Assembly: GCA_963924555.1 (NCBI GenBank)
Contig: OZ004584.1
Coordinates: 3,471,001-3,535,000, forward strand
Reading direction: 5' to 3'
Length of the DNA: 64,000 bases
DNA from: Crambe crambe
Taxonomy: Eukaryota > Porifera > Demospongiae > Poecilosclerida > Crambeidae
The notes beneath the pieces are model-generated. The model worked only from the letters and a program-made list of their open reading frames with translations. It ran no database searches and was not told the origin of the DNA. Of the stretch, positions 1-11,300 are shown piece after piece. Positions within the stretch are counted from its first letter, which is position 1; each line of letters opens with the position of its first letter. The position numbers and the translations under genes are program-made.

Positions 1-40
1 AGAGACACTACACTACACACACCTGGCCTTTCTGATCTTT

Positions 41-310
41 GTGGATAGTTGTTGGAGGTTGCTGGCAGTGGGTCCAGGGACTGGTTGCATGGAGGTTTCT
101 CTGTCTCTTTCCTCTACAACTTCACCAGATGCAAAAAAAATAAGTGTAATAGGCCTGCTTATGGACTACGACAGTGGACATGTGGTGAAAGTCTTGAAGA
201 CTGTATCTGATTACACCAGAGGAACTACACAGATCCTAGAAGCAGACAGTAATGAACACATTGATAAAATGTTGGCACGAATAAATGCACTATTTACATG
301 CACAAAGTAG
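41..310 (+). CDS. Possible terminal coding exon of an upstream gene
   Basis: An open frame of up to 89 codons ends in a stop at 308-310. The second half (from about 'KKISVIGLLMDY' onward) is mixed and charged, as in real coding sequence, while the first third looks like translated intron or UTR. An AATAAA polyadenylation signal lies at 357-362, about 47 bases after the stop, which fits the 3' end of a gene whose body lies left of the window. I do not recognise the family. It could also be a chance ORF. Confidence 0.3.
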   Translation: MDSCWRLLAVGPGTGCMEVSLSLSSTTSPDAKKISVIGLLMDYDSGHVVKVLKTVSDYTRGTTQILEADSNEHIDKMLARINALFTCTK

Positions 311-362
311 AGTCATTCAGTGCAGGAGAGCATAAGCTTCCCGAAACAGCACTCTTAATAAA

Positions 363-2610
363 ATTGGTATAACTCAAAAATATTAGTCTTTCATATTTTG
401 GGTATGGGTAGAGTAGAGCTTTGGCTATCTGGGGCCACGCCCACTTCCTCATACCTTTAACCACATTCGCGAAAATTAAATTTCGGGAGTCTGTGCAGCA
501 ACATCGGCAGCAAATTCAACAAGTTCAGGTGAAGATAGTATTGAGGAATTTCCTTTTTAAAATCAATAATTATGATTGATCTATAAGCTTAGTAAAATCT
601 TACATACCACAAATGCTATTGAAAATATTCTGAAATAGCTACCTATGAAACATCTCTGCCAATGGATCTGCTGTCAAACTTGCAATGGAATTCTTAGCCG
701 CTTTCATTTTTATATCGGAAGTAAAATGACGCTGCCTGGCTAGGCCAGGCGCTAGCTAGCTAGCCAATAATGCACACTATGCTGCCGACCATTACCTACT
801 CCATCTACTACAACAGCTGGTAACAAGTATGGATTAGCTAGCTGCTACTGTCTTACCTGCATGATATTGATCCCATTTCCATCCTACATATACAAAGGGT
901 AGCTTCAGATTATAGTAATGTACGTATATGTAGGTATTGTTCTTGTTTCCTTACTTTTTTGAGCAGTGGTCATCCCTAGCTACATCTTTTTTCATTTCAC
1001 GAAATGCTTTTTCCCTTATTATATTATTGATTCTTAGTGTGTTTACTAAGATACTATAGTTATTGTGAAGATTTTAGTTGAGTAACTGAAAACTATTACG
1101 AAGACATGACAATCTCATGATCATAACACTACACTAAATGGGGCGAATGACAAATCAACTATATCATATACTGATAAAGAAAATGAATGATGTTTTTTCG
1201 TAGGAGAATTTCCCTGTCAAGATTTGAGACGGGGAAGAAAATGTAGTTCTAGATTCCGAATCGGATGGAAAAAATCTGCATCTGTCATATTGCAGCTATT
1301 GTTGAATTAGCTTAGATAGCACATGGCATATGAGTGGAGCTATAGCTATAATAATTTTAAATGCTCACCTTATACTAGTTTTATCCTTAGTTTTGATAGT
1401 AGTTTGGTACAAAGTTTCTTTAGTTGTAGTACATTCATAGATAATTTGATTTAGCTAGCTATATACTAGAAGTGATGTACTAAGCTTAATAGTATTAATT
1501 TTTTGTTCATGTGAAAGTAGCATTTTTTTTAACCCTGTCACACCATATGGTGGTTAATTAACACTTGTATTTTGTTAATGTTAATTGACTGTTAATTAGG
1601 TGAACATCCATATAAGGGCATCCTGTAATCAGTAGGGAGATATAGATAGGGGATTCACCCAATCCGAAGTTCAGTCATGTGACAATTGAACTTCGACCTC
1701 TAGCTAGGACTAATACTTTTCACACTTAATATAGCAGCCTCTACAAACACTGTTGGAGTTTCTAGCTCTTCAAGATTTTTGGATTCAGCACCATTGATAC
1801 AGCCCCTAACTAGATTCACCAAAAAAATGAGGCTGCCCACAAAATCAAGGGTGCTGAATCTTTGCAGAGGCTGCTAGCTATGTAAAAAAGTAATTAGCTG
1901 TCAGAGTTCAAATGTGTCTAATCACTTCTAGTCTGCATTGTTCTTGTCAATATACTTTCACTTCAAGGAGTGCTAAAACAGAGAGTACCACAACACAGGC
2001 AGCTAACTATAAACATCTGTAGCAGTCTCCAATGTTAGATCAATAGAATCAAGACAAATTCTTGAATCAGTGGTTCCGTCTCTGAAGAGCACCTGTAGAA
2101 GTTGGCACAATGGTATCATAGTGATTTCCATAATAAATCAGCTCAAAGTGAGATTTCTCATAATAATTACGTATGTTTGACAAAGATATGTGGGACAGCT
2201 CTGGGTAATGAAGCTGGCTTAATTTCCCAAATATAAAATATAACCTTCCCGGTGACAACTTTTTCTGCAGATATAGTAATAATTAGCAGCAGCAACATGA
2301 GTGCCATAAGACATTGGTCTAAGCATATTATGATGAATATGCTCACGGAAGGTTTGCTGCATCTTCTCCAGATATAAGCTGATGTGAGAAAATATCTGAA
2401 TTTAAATTTTCAAATCGTACAAGGTAACATACGCATCACATAGTGCTCCTTTTCACTTAGACTTCTGAACATGCAATTACCATCATCAAGAATGGAATGG
2501 ATTTACAACCAGACTGACTGAGAAACTCATGATGTGTCTGGAAGGAACATACTTACCATGATGGTTGATTATGATGACTAAAATTTGTGTATCACCTGAA
2601 AAACAGTAAC
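363..2610. other. Non-coding stretch, nothing recognised
   Basis: AT-rich sequence with frequent stops in all frames. Short AGCTAGCT-type runs recur, as they do throughout the window. The small antisense ORF at 2067-2258 has no coding character I can defend. Confidence 0.5.
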
Positions 2611-2615
2611 ATAAA

Positions 2616-2725
2616 TTAACATGGGCCTTCGGGCCTCGGGTTCTGTCTGATTTATTGCACTGCACTGTGAGGGCCATCATAGTGCAGTGCAATAAATTAG
2701 ACAGAACCCAAGGGGCCATGTTTAA
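2616..2725. repeat. Hairpin element with about 45-bp arms
   Basis: The left arm (TTAACATGGGCC ... TTCTGTCTGATTTATTGC) is matched as reverse complement by the right arm ending GGCCATGTTTAA. There are a few mismatches, one short bulge (TTCGGG), and a loop of about 20 bases around GAGGGCCATCAT. The pairing is read directly. It resembles a palindromic MITE or a structured RNA; no clear target-site duplication was seen. Confidence 0.7.
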
Positions 2726-4238
2726 CTACTACATATCCTATTGCTTAGCTACACTTGGTTTGTATTAACCACCTTCTGGATTGTAAGTGCCTATTTTCTT
2801 GCAGTTAACAGCACTGGCACTAAACGGTAACTATGGTAAGCCACATACTACTATTGCTATAGCCTGGGGAAATAATTATTGCCCAACACACCTCCAAATT
2901 TATCTTACATCACACAACAGTATAAATGATGAACTTTAGTTATGACAATCCTACCCAACTGTAAAAAAATCACACTGCTGAATTAGACACTTAAAAACTA
3001 TCCATTCATGCTAGAGCAGCAATTACTGTTGAGACTGCAGTGCACCTACGAAACTTGCAGCATTGTTCCTTGACACCTCCCTCCATACTTCTTCATGTCA
3101 AGGCAATTACTGCATGATCGACAGTCTTGTCTCTGGCAATTCTCATACTGATTACACCTTTTTCTTTCGCTTTTTTCCTTCCAAAAATTTTTTTTCATGA
3201 CTCAATGGTATAGCTACTAATTTTCACCACAAACCTTGAGATAATGTAGACTTCAATGGACAATCACCTGCCTGGGTATGACTAAAATGGCCCATTGATT
3301 TGGTCTTGTGCACAGCAACAGGAGGAGAGGTTTTGGGATCAAATGACTTTCTGGGAGACTTTGGAAACAACTGCGAGCTACATGGGGGTTATTGATTACT
3401 TTGTGAAATCTGTTTGCTGCCAACATGTCCTCTAACTTACTGTCTTGTCTTTTTCTTCCTCAATAATAAAATAAAACTCCTAATACAATATTATCATGCT
3501 AGCTATAATAAATTTTCACAGATCTAATAATGTTGTGTAGCAATCTTAACAACGAAGATAAAAGATATTCAAGTGGGTTCTAATTGCCACCTTGACAGTT
3601 AAAAATGATAGAAAAGTAAGTCGCTGGGTGACTGAGGGAGGCTACTCAGGTGTAACATAAAAATCATTTATAACAAGTGATAAGTCAGGTTCTGGTGATG
3701 TCAGAGCAGAGAGGATCCTGTCCACATTCACGAGAGAGGAGTGAGTTGCAGTATAGTGCTCAAAGTATGAATTGTCCTCCAAATCTGACACATCACATCG
3801 AGGGCAAGGGCTGGAACCATATGAGGGTCTGGTCAGCTCCCTATACAGGTTTTCTAAGGCAGTGGTGCCGCCTGTGCCTCTATCCAGTCCTTAGCATCGA
3901 TTCAGCACGCGCGTAACTGGCAACATTACGTAACCCATGAACTTCAGATTGGTGAACATAGTGCAAGTGATTCCCTTTCTAAATACCATTGGTCAAGGTG
4001 TCTAGATCTAGAACAGTAGTCTACTGCACATGTACCAATACTATGTTGTAGCTAGACCTACATAAAAACAGCAAGTTGATCACATCCAATACCCCAATAT
4101 GGCGATGTGAATGTTATAAAATTTTAACTTCATGTTAACTAACTTGTGAGCACAGGTATCGTACACTATTGAGTTTTGAGATAGCTACTGCAAGTGAGCA
4201 CTTGCTGTAAGTTATTAATAAACATACGTAAGAAGATT
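2726..4238. other. Intergenic, no gene recognised
   Basis: Sequence with many stops. A short plus-strand ORF (3677-3916) has no recognisable domain and no splice context that joins it to a neighbour. Presumably it holds the 3' UTR of the minus-strand death-domain gene that ends at 4239. Confidence 0.4.
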
Positions 4239-5303
4239 TCAACTGAATAACTCTTGTTCCAGTTTATCAGCCAAGGAACAATACTCTATCTTCCTCATGA
4301 TATCAATTAGAGTCCTCCAAGTCACTGGTCCACTGCTGCACGGTTGTCCTGAGAGCCATTTCAAAAGAACTTCCCGACAAGCTTCTTGGACCTCATGTCG
4401 ACTGTTCCTCCTGATGTTTTCAATCATGACATGGGGAGATGTTGTTTCAAAATCCAGCATGATGCACAAATCCTCCCAGTGGCTAGCCAGTTCATCACGA
4501 ATTGCTATTTCTTCTCCCGATTGTCCTTTGACACGGATAATTTCATGAGCCTTGGGTTTGTCATCTGCAGTTCCAAATAAACTTCATAGCTACTATTCTG
4601 TTAATTTATACTCTACAACTTCCACTAAGTATGGCAGAGTGATATTGAACCAGGTAGTTAATTTACACAACTAGTAGGCTGACCAAGTCTAGGAACTCTA
4701 GTGGGCTGATTTCTTTTTTCTTTCCTTGTGACCTCCATACTGCAAGTGGAATGCAAGTCCATCAGTTGAATGATCATGTCTCGCCATTTGAGGGACTCAA
4801 ATCCTTCAGCCAGATGCAGATATGTTGCTTCTGATCCAAACCTTTGACGCCACACTCTCAGCATCCCTACAGTAATTGTTAAGAGGACTGACATTGAGGA
4901 AGATGTATAAAACTAGATTAGCCCAGGGGAGGGGGGGGAGGGGGGGGGGGGGGGGGGAGATGACATCATAGGTTCCAATGTGCTATGTACAATATAGGCC
5001 TGACCTATTTTTCTTTCCTTATTATTCTTATAATCAGCCTCAATATCTTCCTCATCTTGTTCTTTTAGCCCAATGTATGGACAAAGAATTTTCCACTTGG
5101 GTATTTCGAGGGCTAACTTGTTGCAGTGGTCTTCACTACATGCAACTCCTAAGCGCTCTTTTGTTAGAGCCCTGGCTGCTAGGATGCTGTCCAAAGAAGG
5201 CTCTCCTCGACAAACCATTTCGCTTTGCATCCAGGTCCTCCCCTTTTTGATAAGGGTCGTTAAAGTAAGAAGTGCGGTGCTCTTTATTTGGAACGTATGA
5301 CAT
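4239..5303 (-). CDS. Tandem death-domain protein
   Basis: Three exons join in phase: about 5230-5005, 4866-4741 and 4564-4239, with GT-AG introns (donors GTCAGG and GTATGG). The first death domain is split by intron 1: helix-rich 'KWKILCPYIGLKEQDEED' in exon 1, then 'MLRVWRQRFGSEATY' and 'KWRDMIIQLMDL' in exon 2. The second lies in exon 3 ('ACREVLLKWLSGQ', 'TWRTLIDIMRKI'), so the protein is little more than two DDs and is probably an adaptor binding other DD proteins. The start is unsettled. An ATG at 5301-5303 opens a different frame of 55 codons that overlaps exon 1, while the DD frame has ATGs at 5230 and just downstream. DD identity is strong; the exact N-terminus is weak. Confidence 0.75.
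4923..4957. repeat. Poly-G tract
   Basis: A G-rich run interrupted only by a few A residues, lying in intron 1 of the minus-strand DD gene. Such tracts are prone to assembly error and could form G-quadruplexes. Confidence 0.8.
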
Positions 5304-5353
5304 AGTCAACAAGATAGCTAGTCCATTGTACCAGCTTAATATATTATCAGATT
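5231..5353. promoter_or_regulatory. Shared divergent promoter region
   Basis: The start of calpain-7 (ATG 5354) and the putative start of the minus-strand death-domain gene (5230 or 5303) face away from each other with only 50-123 bases between them. Both must be transcribed from this interval or from within each other's 5' end, so a bidirectional promoter is likely. No TATA box could be assigned with confidence. Confidence 0.45.
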
Positions 5354-8300
5354 ATGGATCCCTCTCTCTACGCGGAGCAAAGGTACAAGGACGGACTAGA
5401 GTGTGCAAAGCAAGCCACCCAATACGACAAGAATAGCCAGTTCAAAGCAGCACTATCTTTCTACGACGAAGCAGTGGAGGCACTCACCCACTCCACATAT
5501 CTGGCACCTGTGTTCAGTCCTATCTTGACTCAAGTTGGAAAGTATGCAAGGCGAGCTGATGAGATTAGGCAATTCCTGTCGTCCATTGAAAAGAAACAAG
5601 GTAGCTAGCAAGCTCTAAAGTATTGTATGGTCATGTGCAGCTAGTAACTGTACATCAATGAAACACCACTGCCTATCAGACCTTTCACATGAATATTTCA
5701 GCTTTATATATTAGTGTCAGTTTGCTGTGCACCCTGTGTTTTCTATCTATGTACTCACAGCTCATGTATACATAATGGCTGGTAGTCTGGTGAACCATCC
5801 CCGGCCACTTCCACAGCACTAGATGCAATACATCCAGTGCTTCGGAAGTGGCCGGGGATGGTCCACCAGACTAAATGGCTGGTAAGTGAGGGTCTACTTT
5901 TTGCACTACTAGATCTATACAGCATATGAAATAACTTCTAGTAATGTACATCTCTGCTGCTTTGCAATATCCTCCTTCAAGACTCAACTTCATGTTAGAT
6001 TATCTTTTTGCATGATTTCAAGGTTTGATGCGTCAAGTTAGTGATGATCCCGTTACCAAAGATAAGGTTAGTACTATCGTTAATTGAAATTTCATTGGTG
6101 CAATGTCTAACCCTCTTTGTAGAAACTTATGCAGCAGGTGGAATACCTTCTGGGTATAGCCTTACAGGATGATGAGAGAGGAAAATACACTGACGCTTGC
6201 AAGATGTACTCCTGCGCAATAGAAGTGGCAATACCAGCAGTAAGTCATATACTATGTTAGTCATCCTAGATATGCTTTAAGCAATGAAGGGTTTCTTCCC
6301 ACACCCTCTTAGGGTTGGTGGATAGGGCATGGTCATCACTCTTTTAACAATAATTTTATACACCCTGATAAGTTGTCTAAAGCAGGACATCTTATGTTTT
6401 TGTGTAGCTAAAGAAGATTCAAACTGAAGAATTTCGGCAGAAAATAAAGATAATTACTGAGCAAGCACTCAACCGGCTAGAAGAACTGAAGGAGTCTCAA
6501 CCCACTAGCAAGAAAGCTGAGACAAACTACCTGGATGAACTTCCTCCTCCTCCTCCATCAGAGAAACCAAGAGGTGGAAGGACTGGGAAAGCTGCAACAA
6601 TACCTAGAGGTATGTCACAGTGATTAGGTAAGGGATACATTAGCCGGGTTTATTGCGAGGGGGCAGAAAGCAATAGCTTGCCCCCCCCCCAGGAATAGGC
6701 TAGCTTTCATAATGAGAATTCCACATACATGTACTGGTTTATAGTTGCCCCTCCTCAAATTTTTTCACTAGGCAATTGACCCCCCTCAAGCAAATCCCTG
6801 CATAGTTGACATGTATAGTTGTGACATGCATGAGGTAAGTATGAACTAAACAGTTGACTGAAAGAAGAGATCTTACTAAAATGTGATTGTAATGAACTTA
6901 CCAGGTCCACTCACCAGTTTTCTGGATTCAGATGGTGACCTAAGCAAAGCTGCAAAGTTCACAGCATACAGCAGTGGTAGATCACCTGACTTGTCCCATG
7001 GCAGAGATGGACAACATCCTCCATCACTGGGAAAGAAAGAACACAAAGGAGCCAAGTTCACAGACACAGAATTGAAAATCCTTCGGTAGGTAGAGAGGAT
7101 CAAATTGTAAGACTTCTATGAATCTCCCTTCTTGACTCAAGAGTCCTATATGGATTACTGCACTGCTATTTCCATTACTAGGGCAACTTCATCCATCAAT
7201 GGTGTGACTTATCTCCCCTGGAGTGATGCTGACTTAGCAGAGCTGCGTAAGATCTCACCCTTAGCTCAGGATTTTGAGGATCCTAATGGGCTTCTGCGGC
7301 TCTCAGATAAGCAGCGAGCACAATTCAGTAGCTGGATGAGACCCTATGACATAAGTGACAGTCCAAAAATGATCAGCTTGATTTCAAGCTTCTCTATCAA
7401 GCAAGTAAGTAAATGTTACTTGATTAGTCTCATGAACCAGACCCTACACACGTAAAGAAGTGGAAGGGTCTGGTGAGTGTGCTATGCATTTCCATGACAG
7501 GAGTTGAACTACATTGATGGAGAATTCAGGTCAGCGATAACAAAGGTAGCAGCTTTCACTCGACTGACCGCCTGAAGGGAGTGCAAATGCCTTGCGCATG
7601 CATGTTACTACTTGTAGATTTGTTGGCATATAATTAGATTCCTCTGCAACAAAACTGGTATAGCACGCCCAGGCCCTTCCGCTTTTTCACACATGTAGGG
7701 TCTGGTTCACACACACACACACACACACACACATACATACGTATACTGCACATAATAATTATGTAGATCACATAACCAAGTAAGAAACTACACAGTGTGG
7801 ACTCCCTGACTATAAATTCTTTTACACTTTCTGTTCCAGTATCATACAACATGCTCTGAAATTACATAGACCAAATCTTCTAAGCCATTCCTCAGTATGC
7901 CATTTTCATATTCCTTATACATAATGTTTTAATGTTGACAACCCTTACCATATATACACTTATGTTGCATTGACAACCCTTACCATTATGTTGAGATCGA
8001 GAACCCAACAGTGACTACCTTTACCAAAATACTCCAGCTGCATTTTCTCGACATTACTAGATTTGCTTCATTCCTTCTACAAGCAGCTACCCTTGAAAAA
8101 AAAACAAAAAAAAAACAGTAAAGTGAGACACCATCAAGGTGCTGTCCTCACTAGTACTGGTGTGATAACTGGTTTCCTCTTCAATCCTGTATACTTTTTT
8201 TCAGGACTTAACCCATAAAGTATACTAAATGCCAGCATCATTCCTTTGGCTTGCTTATGTAAGCATACACTGGCATGCAGTTGTTCATACTTGAGATACT

Positions 8301-11300
8301 GTTTCTAAAGCTGCTGCTCATTGTGACTTGTAGAGCCTATTTCCATGCAGGTAAGCAAAGACTAGGAACTTCTTTGTAAGAGTCTAGATCAAAGACAGTA
8401 GCTGTCAAATTTTGTATGGTACACAAGTTCTTTGAAGTTTTGCTGGCTTAGTATAGAGTGACATGGATTGGGACAGGAACACTGTACAGATCAAGTGTCC
8501 GCATTATTGTAGTGTAGTGACAGTTTAGAGCAACTAGTGAGACTTCTTAGACTCTCACAGTGAATGAGCCAATGACATCACATACAAGAGTGGCATAGCT
8601 ACAGCCTGTACTAAAGCACAGTCAGTGGCAACTCTAAAGTGCCCAGATACATAACAGTGCACTTGAGGTTCTTCACTAGGGTTTTATCACAGACCTACGT
8701 ATCACAAAGTCCAGGAAGCTAGGCTAACTACTATAAAATGAAAGCACTTTCCTGCTAGATGCAGTGTGACTCCAGATCTTCAACAAGCAATCATGTCCAA
8801 GCCCTACACACCATTTCCCTACGAAGAAGCCCCATTTTTGGGTGAGCTTCCCCTCAAGGTCAAGGAGGAAGTTGAATATGCACTAACAGATATACCAAGT
8901 CTTCCAGCTGGAAAGAAAATCAACGAAGTGCTAGTGTACATTTACATCACAGTGAAGTCTGCTACTAGGACCAAGACTAGAGCCGTTTATCAGATCTACA
9001 GTGAAAATACTGGCCTTGAGTACAGTCAGCTAATGAATACTGCCTTTCCAGAGGACGACTTTGTCATGAATTCTGCTAATTTATGGCTGCCTACTTTTGG
9101 TAAGAAAAAAGAAGACATTAAATTCAAGATCCGCATTCCCGATGGCTGGTGCACTAATGACACTCCCATTTCAGAGCCAAATTCAAAGAAGTACAAAAAT
9201 CTTCATGATGCAATGAAAGATTATGTTAAAGGAACCGATTCAATTTACACCGGTGTGTTTCTGCTCGGCTATCGCTGAAGAACGAAATATGCATTGAGTG
9301 CATTAACAATTATACTATGCATAAAAATAATAGTGAACTCTTTGGTAGCACAATAATAGTTGTGAACTTAGTCTTATAAGTATCATAATACTAAATTCGT
9401 ATGGACTCTAATATACTTTGTAAGTGGCACATGGCCAAACAAACTCTCTTATCACCTGATTCCATCTTAGAACAGACTGGTCCGTTAAATACAGCAGACA
9501 ACTGGACCTGTCCACTGATTAGCGTTCGATACAGTGAACTACCGGACCTGTCTGCTGATTACAGCAGACCACTGGACCATACACCAGACCACCAGACCTG
9601 TCCGCTGATTACAGCAGACTAAGGAAGAGGAAAGGAGGATTAAAATTAGGAGGAAAAAGAGTAGAAGGAGATGAGAGAGTAGTTGATTAATAAGTATATG
9701 AGGTGGAGTAGTTCAGGACATGGGGGAGAACAAGGATGATATGAGGGTTTGGTTGAGATAAGGAATACAGTGGACCACTGGACTGGTCTGTTCAATACAG
9801 AAGATCACCGGACTAATCCGTTAGATACAGCACCACCCACTGGAGTGGTCCATTCAATACAGCGGACCACTGGACTGGTCCAATCAATATAGCAGACCAT
9901 CAGACCAATCCGTTCAATACAGCAGACCACCAAACTAACAGATGACTGAACTACCAGAGTGACACCAGACCACCAGACTGGTCTGTTCAATACTAACAGA
10001 CCAGTCTGTTCAATAACAACAGACTACCAGACCAGTCCACTGATTACAAAAAAATAAGCAGCATAAATTGAACACATATATAATAAGATCTTGGTGATCA
10101 TTATACACCACCCTCGGTCTTCAATTCCATGAAGAACCCCATTGAGAGTGTTACTTATTTAGAAATGGTGAAATTCAGTGTTTTCTATAATGAGGTGTCT
10201 TAATCTTCCTGTAGTGAGGTGTCTTACTGGTGAATAGTCTGTGGGTAGGTGTCTTACTAGGTAAGAGACCTAGCCACACTACTAGAACAGGTGGCTTCAT
10301 GAAACTGAGCACCTGATTAAGGACAAAAGATCCCTCATTCTCCACATACTCATATCCTAATCCCTTTTACTTCATCTTCCTCCTAATTTGCAAAAGTGTC
10401 CATTTCCTTATTACTTCATATAAAATTATCCGCTAATTAAAATGATACATATATCTATAATTATTATTTAACTAGTTGATGTCCTTGAGAATTGTGTGCA
10501 CGTAAATATTCCGATACTTCAAATGATGTAGTTTAAATATTGCCAATGAAGTCACTATCGGTGATACCAATTGTTCACAATTCTAATCCCCCCCGCCCAA
10601 CTATACATATGCTGTGACTTCCTAGTTCAGGTATTGTTCCAGAAGACATACTTGAATGACAGCATAGACCATATAAATGGCAACAGAGACCAATTAAATT
10701 GTTAATACTTTCAACTAGCATGAAATTTTACTATCATGCTAGCAACTTGTGGAAGGTACGTATTCAATGTTACTACTGTACAGCTACATGTCAGTCTTTT
10801 TGTAGACGATTGAGCATGTTCAAATCTGTGCATTTGAGGAAAATGCAGTACTATAGTGCACTTTTTGGAAAGTAGGGACTATATAATTACACAATAGCTT
10901 GCTTTTCACAAGTACTGCTCTAATGTGGATCCTGTTAGCTTCTGAGGTCAACACATTTACACTGTACACTTTCAAACTATTGACAGACACAATAAAGTTG
11001 TCCTTGGCACACTGAACCCAGCTTACTTCATCCTCTTGCTTCATACTATATCATTATTGTGTGCATAATCGTAGGAATCTAATCTCACCCCATAAAAGTA
11101 TAAAAAGAGCTTTTCAGTATTTTAAATGACACTATATTATATATATAATATGATAATTTGTTGTTTTGTTACAGACTTTGATAGCAGACTGTTCATTTGT
11201 GGCCTCTCTTACTGTGAGTGCAGACTATGAGAGGAAGTTCAAAACAAGATTAGTCACCAGGTAATTAATAATAATGTGGCTTGTACACCAGAGACATGTG

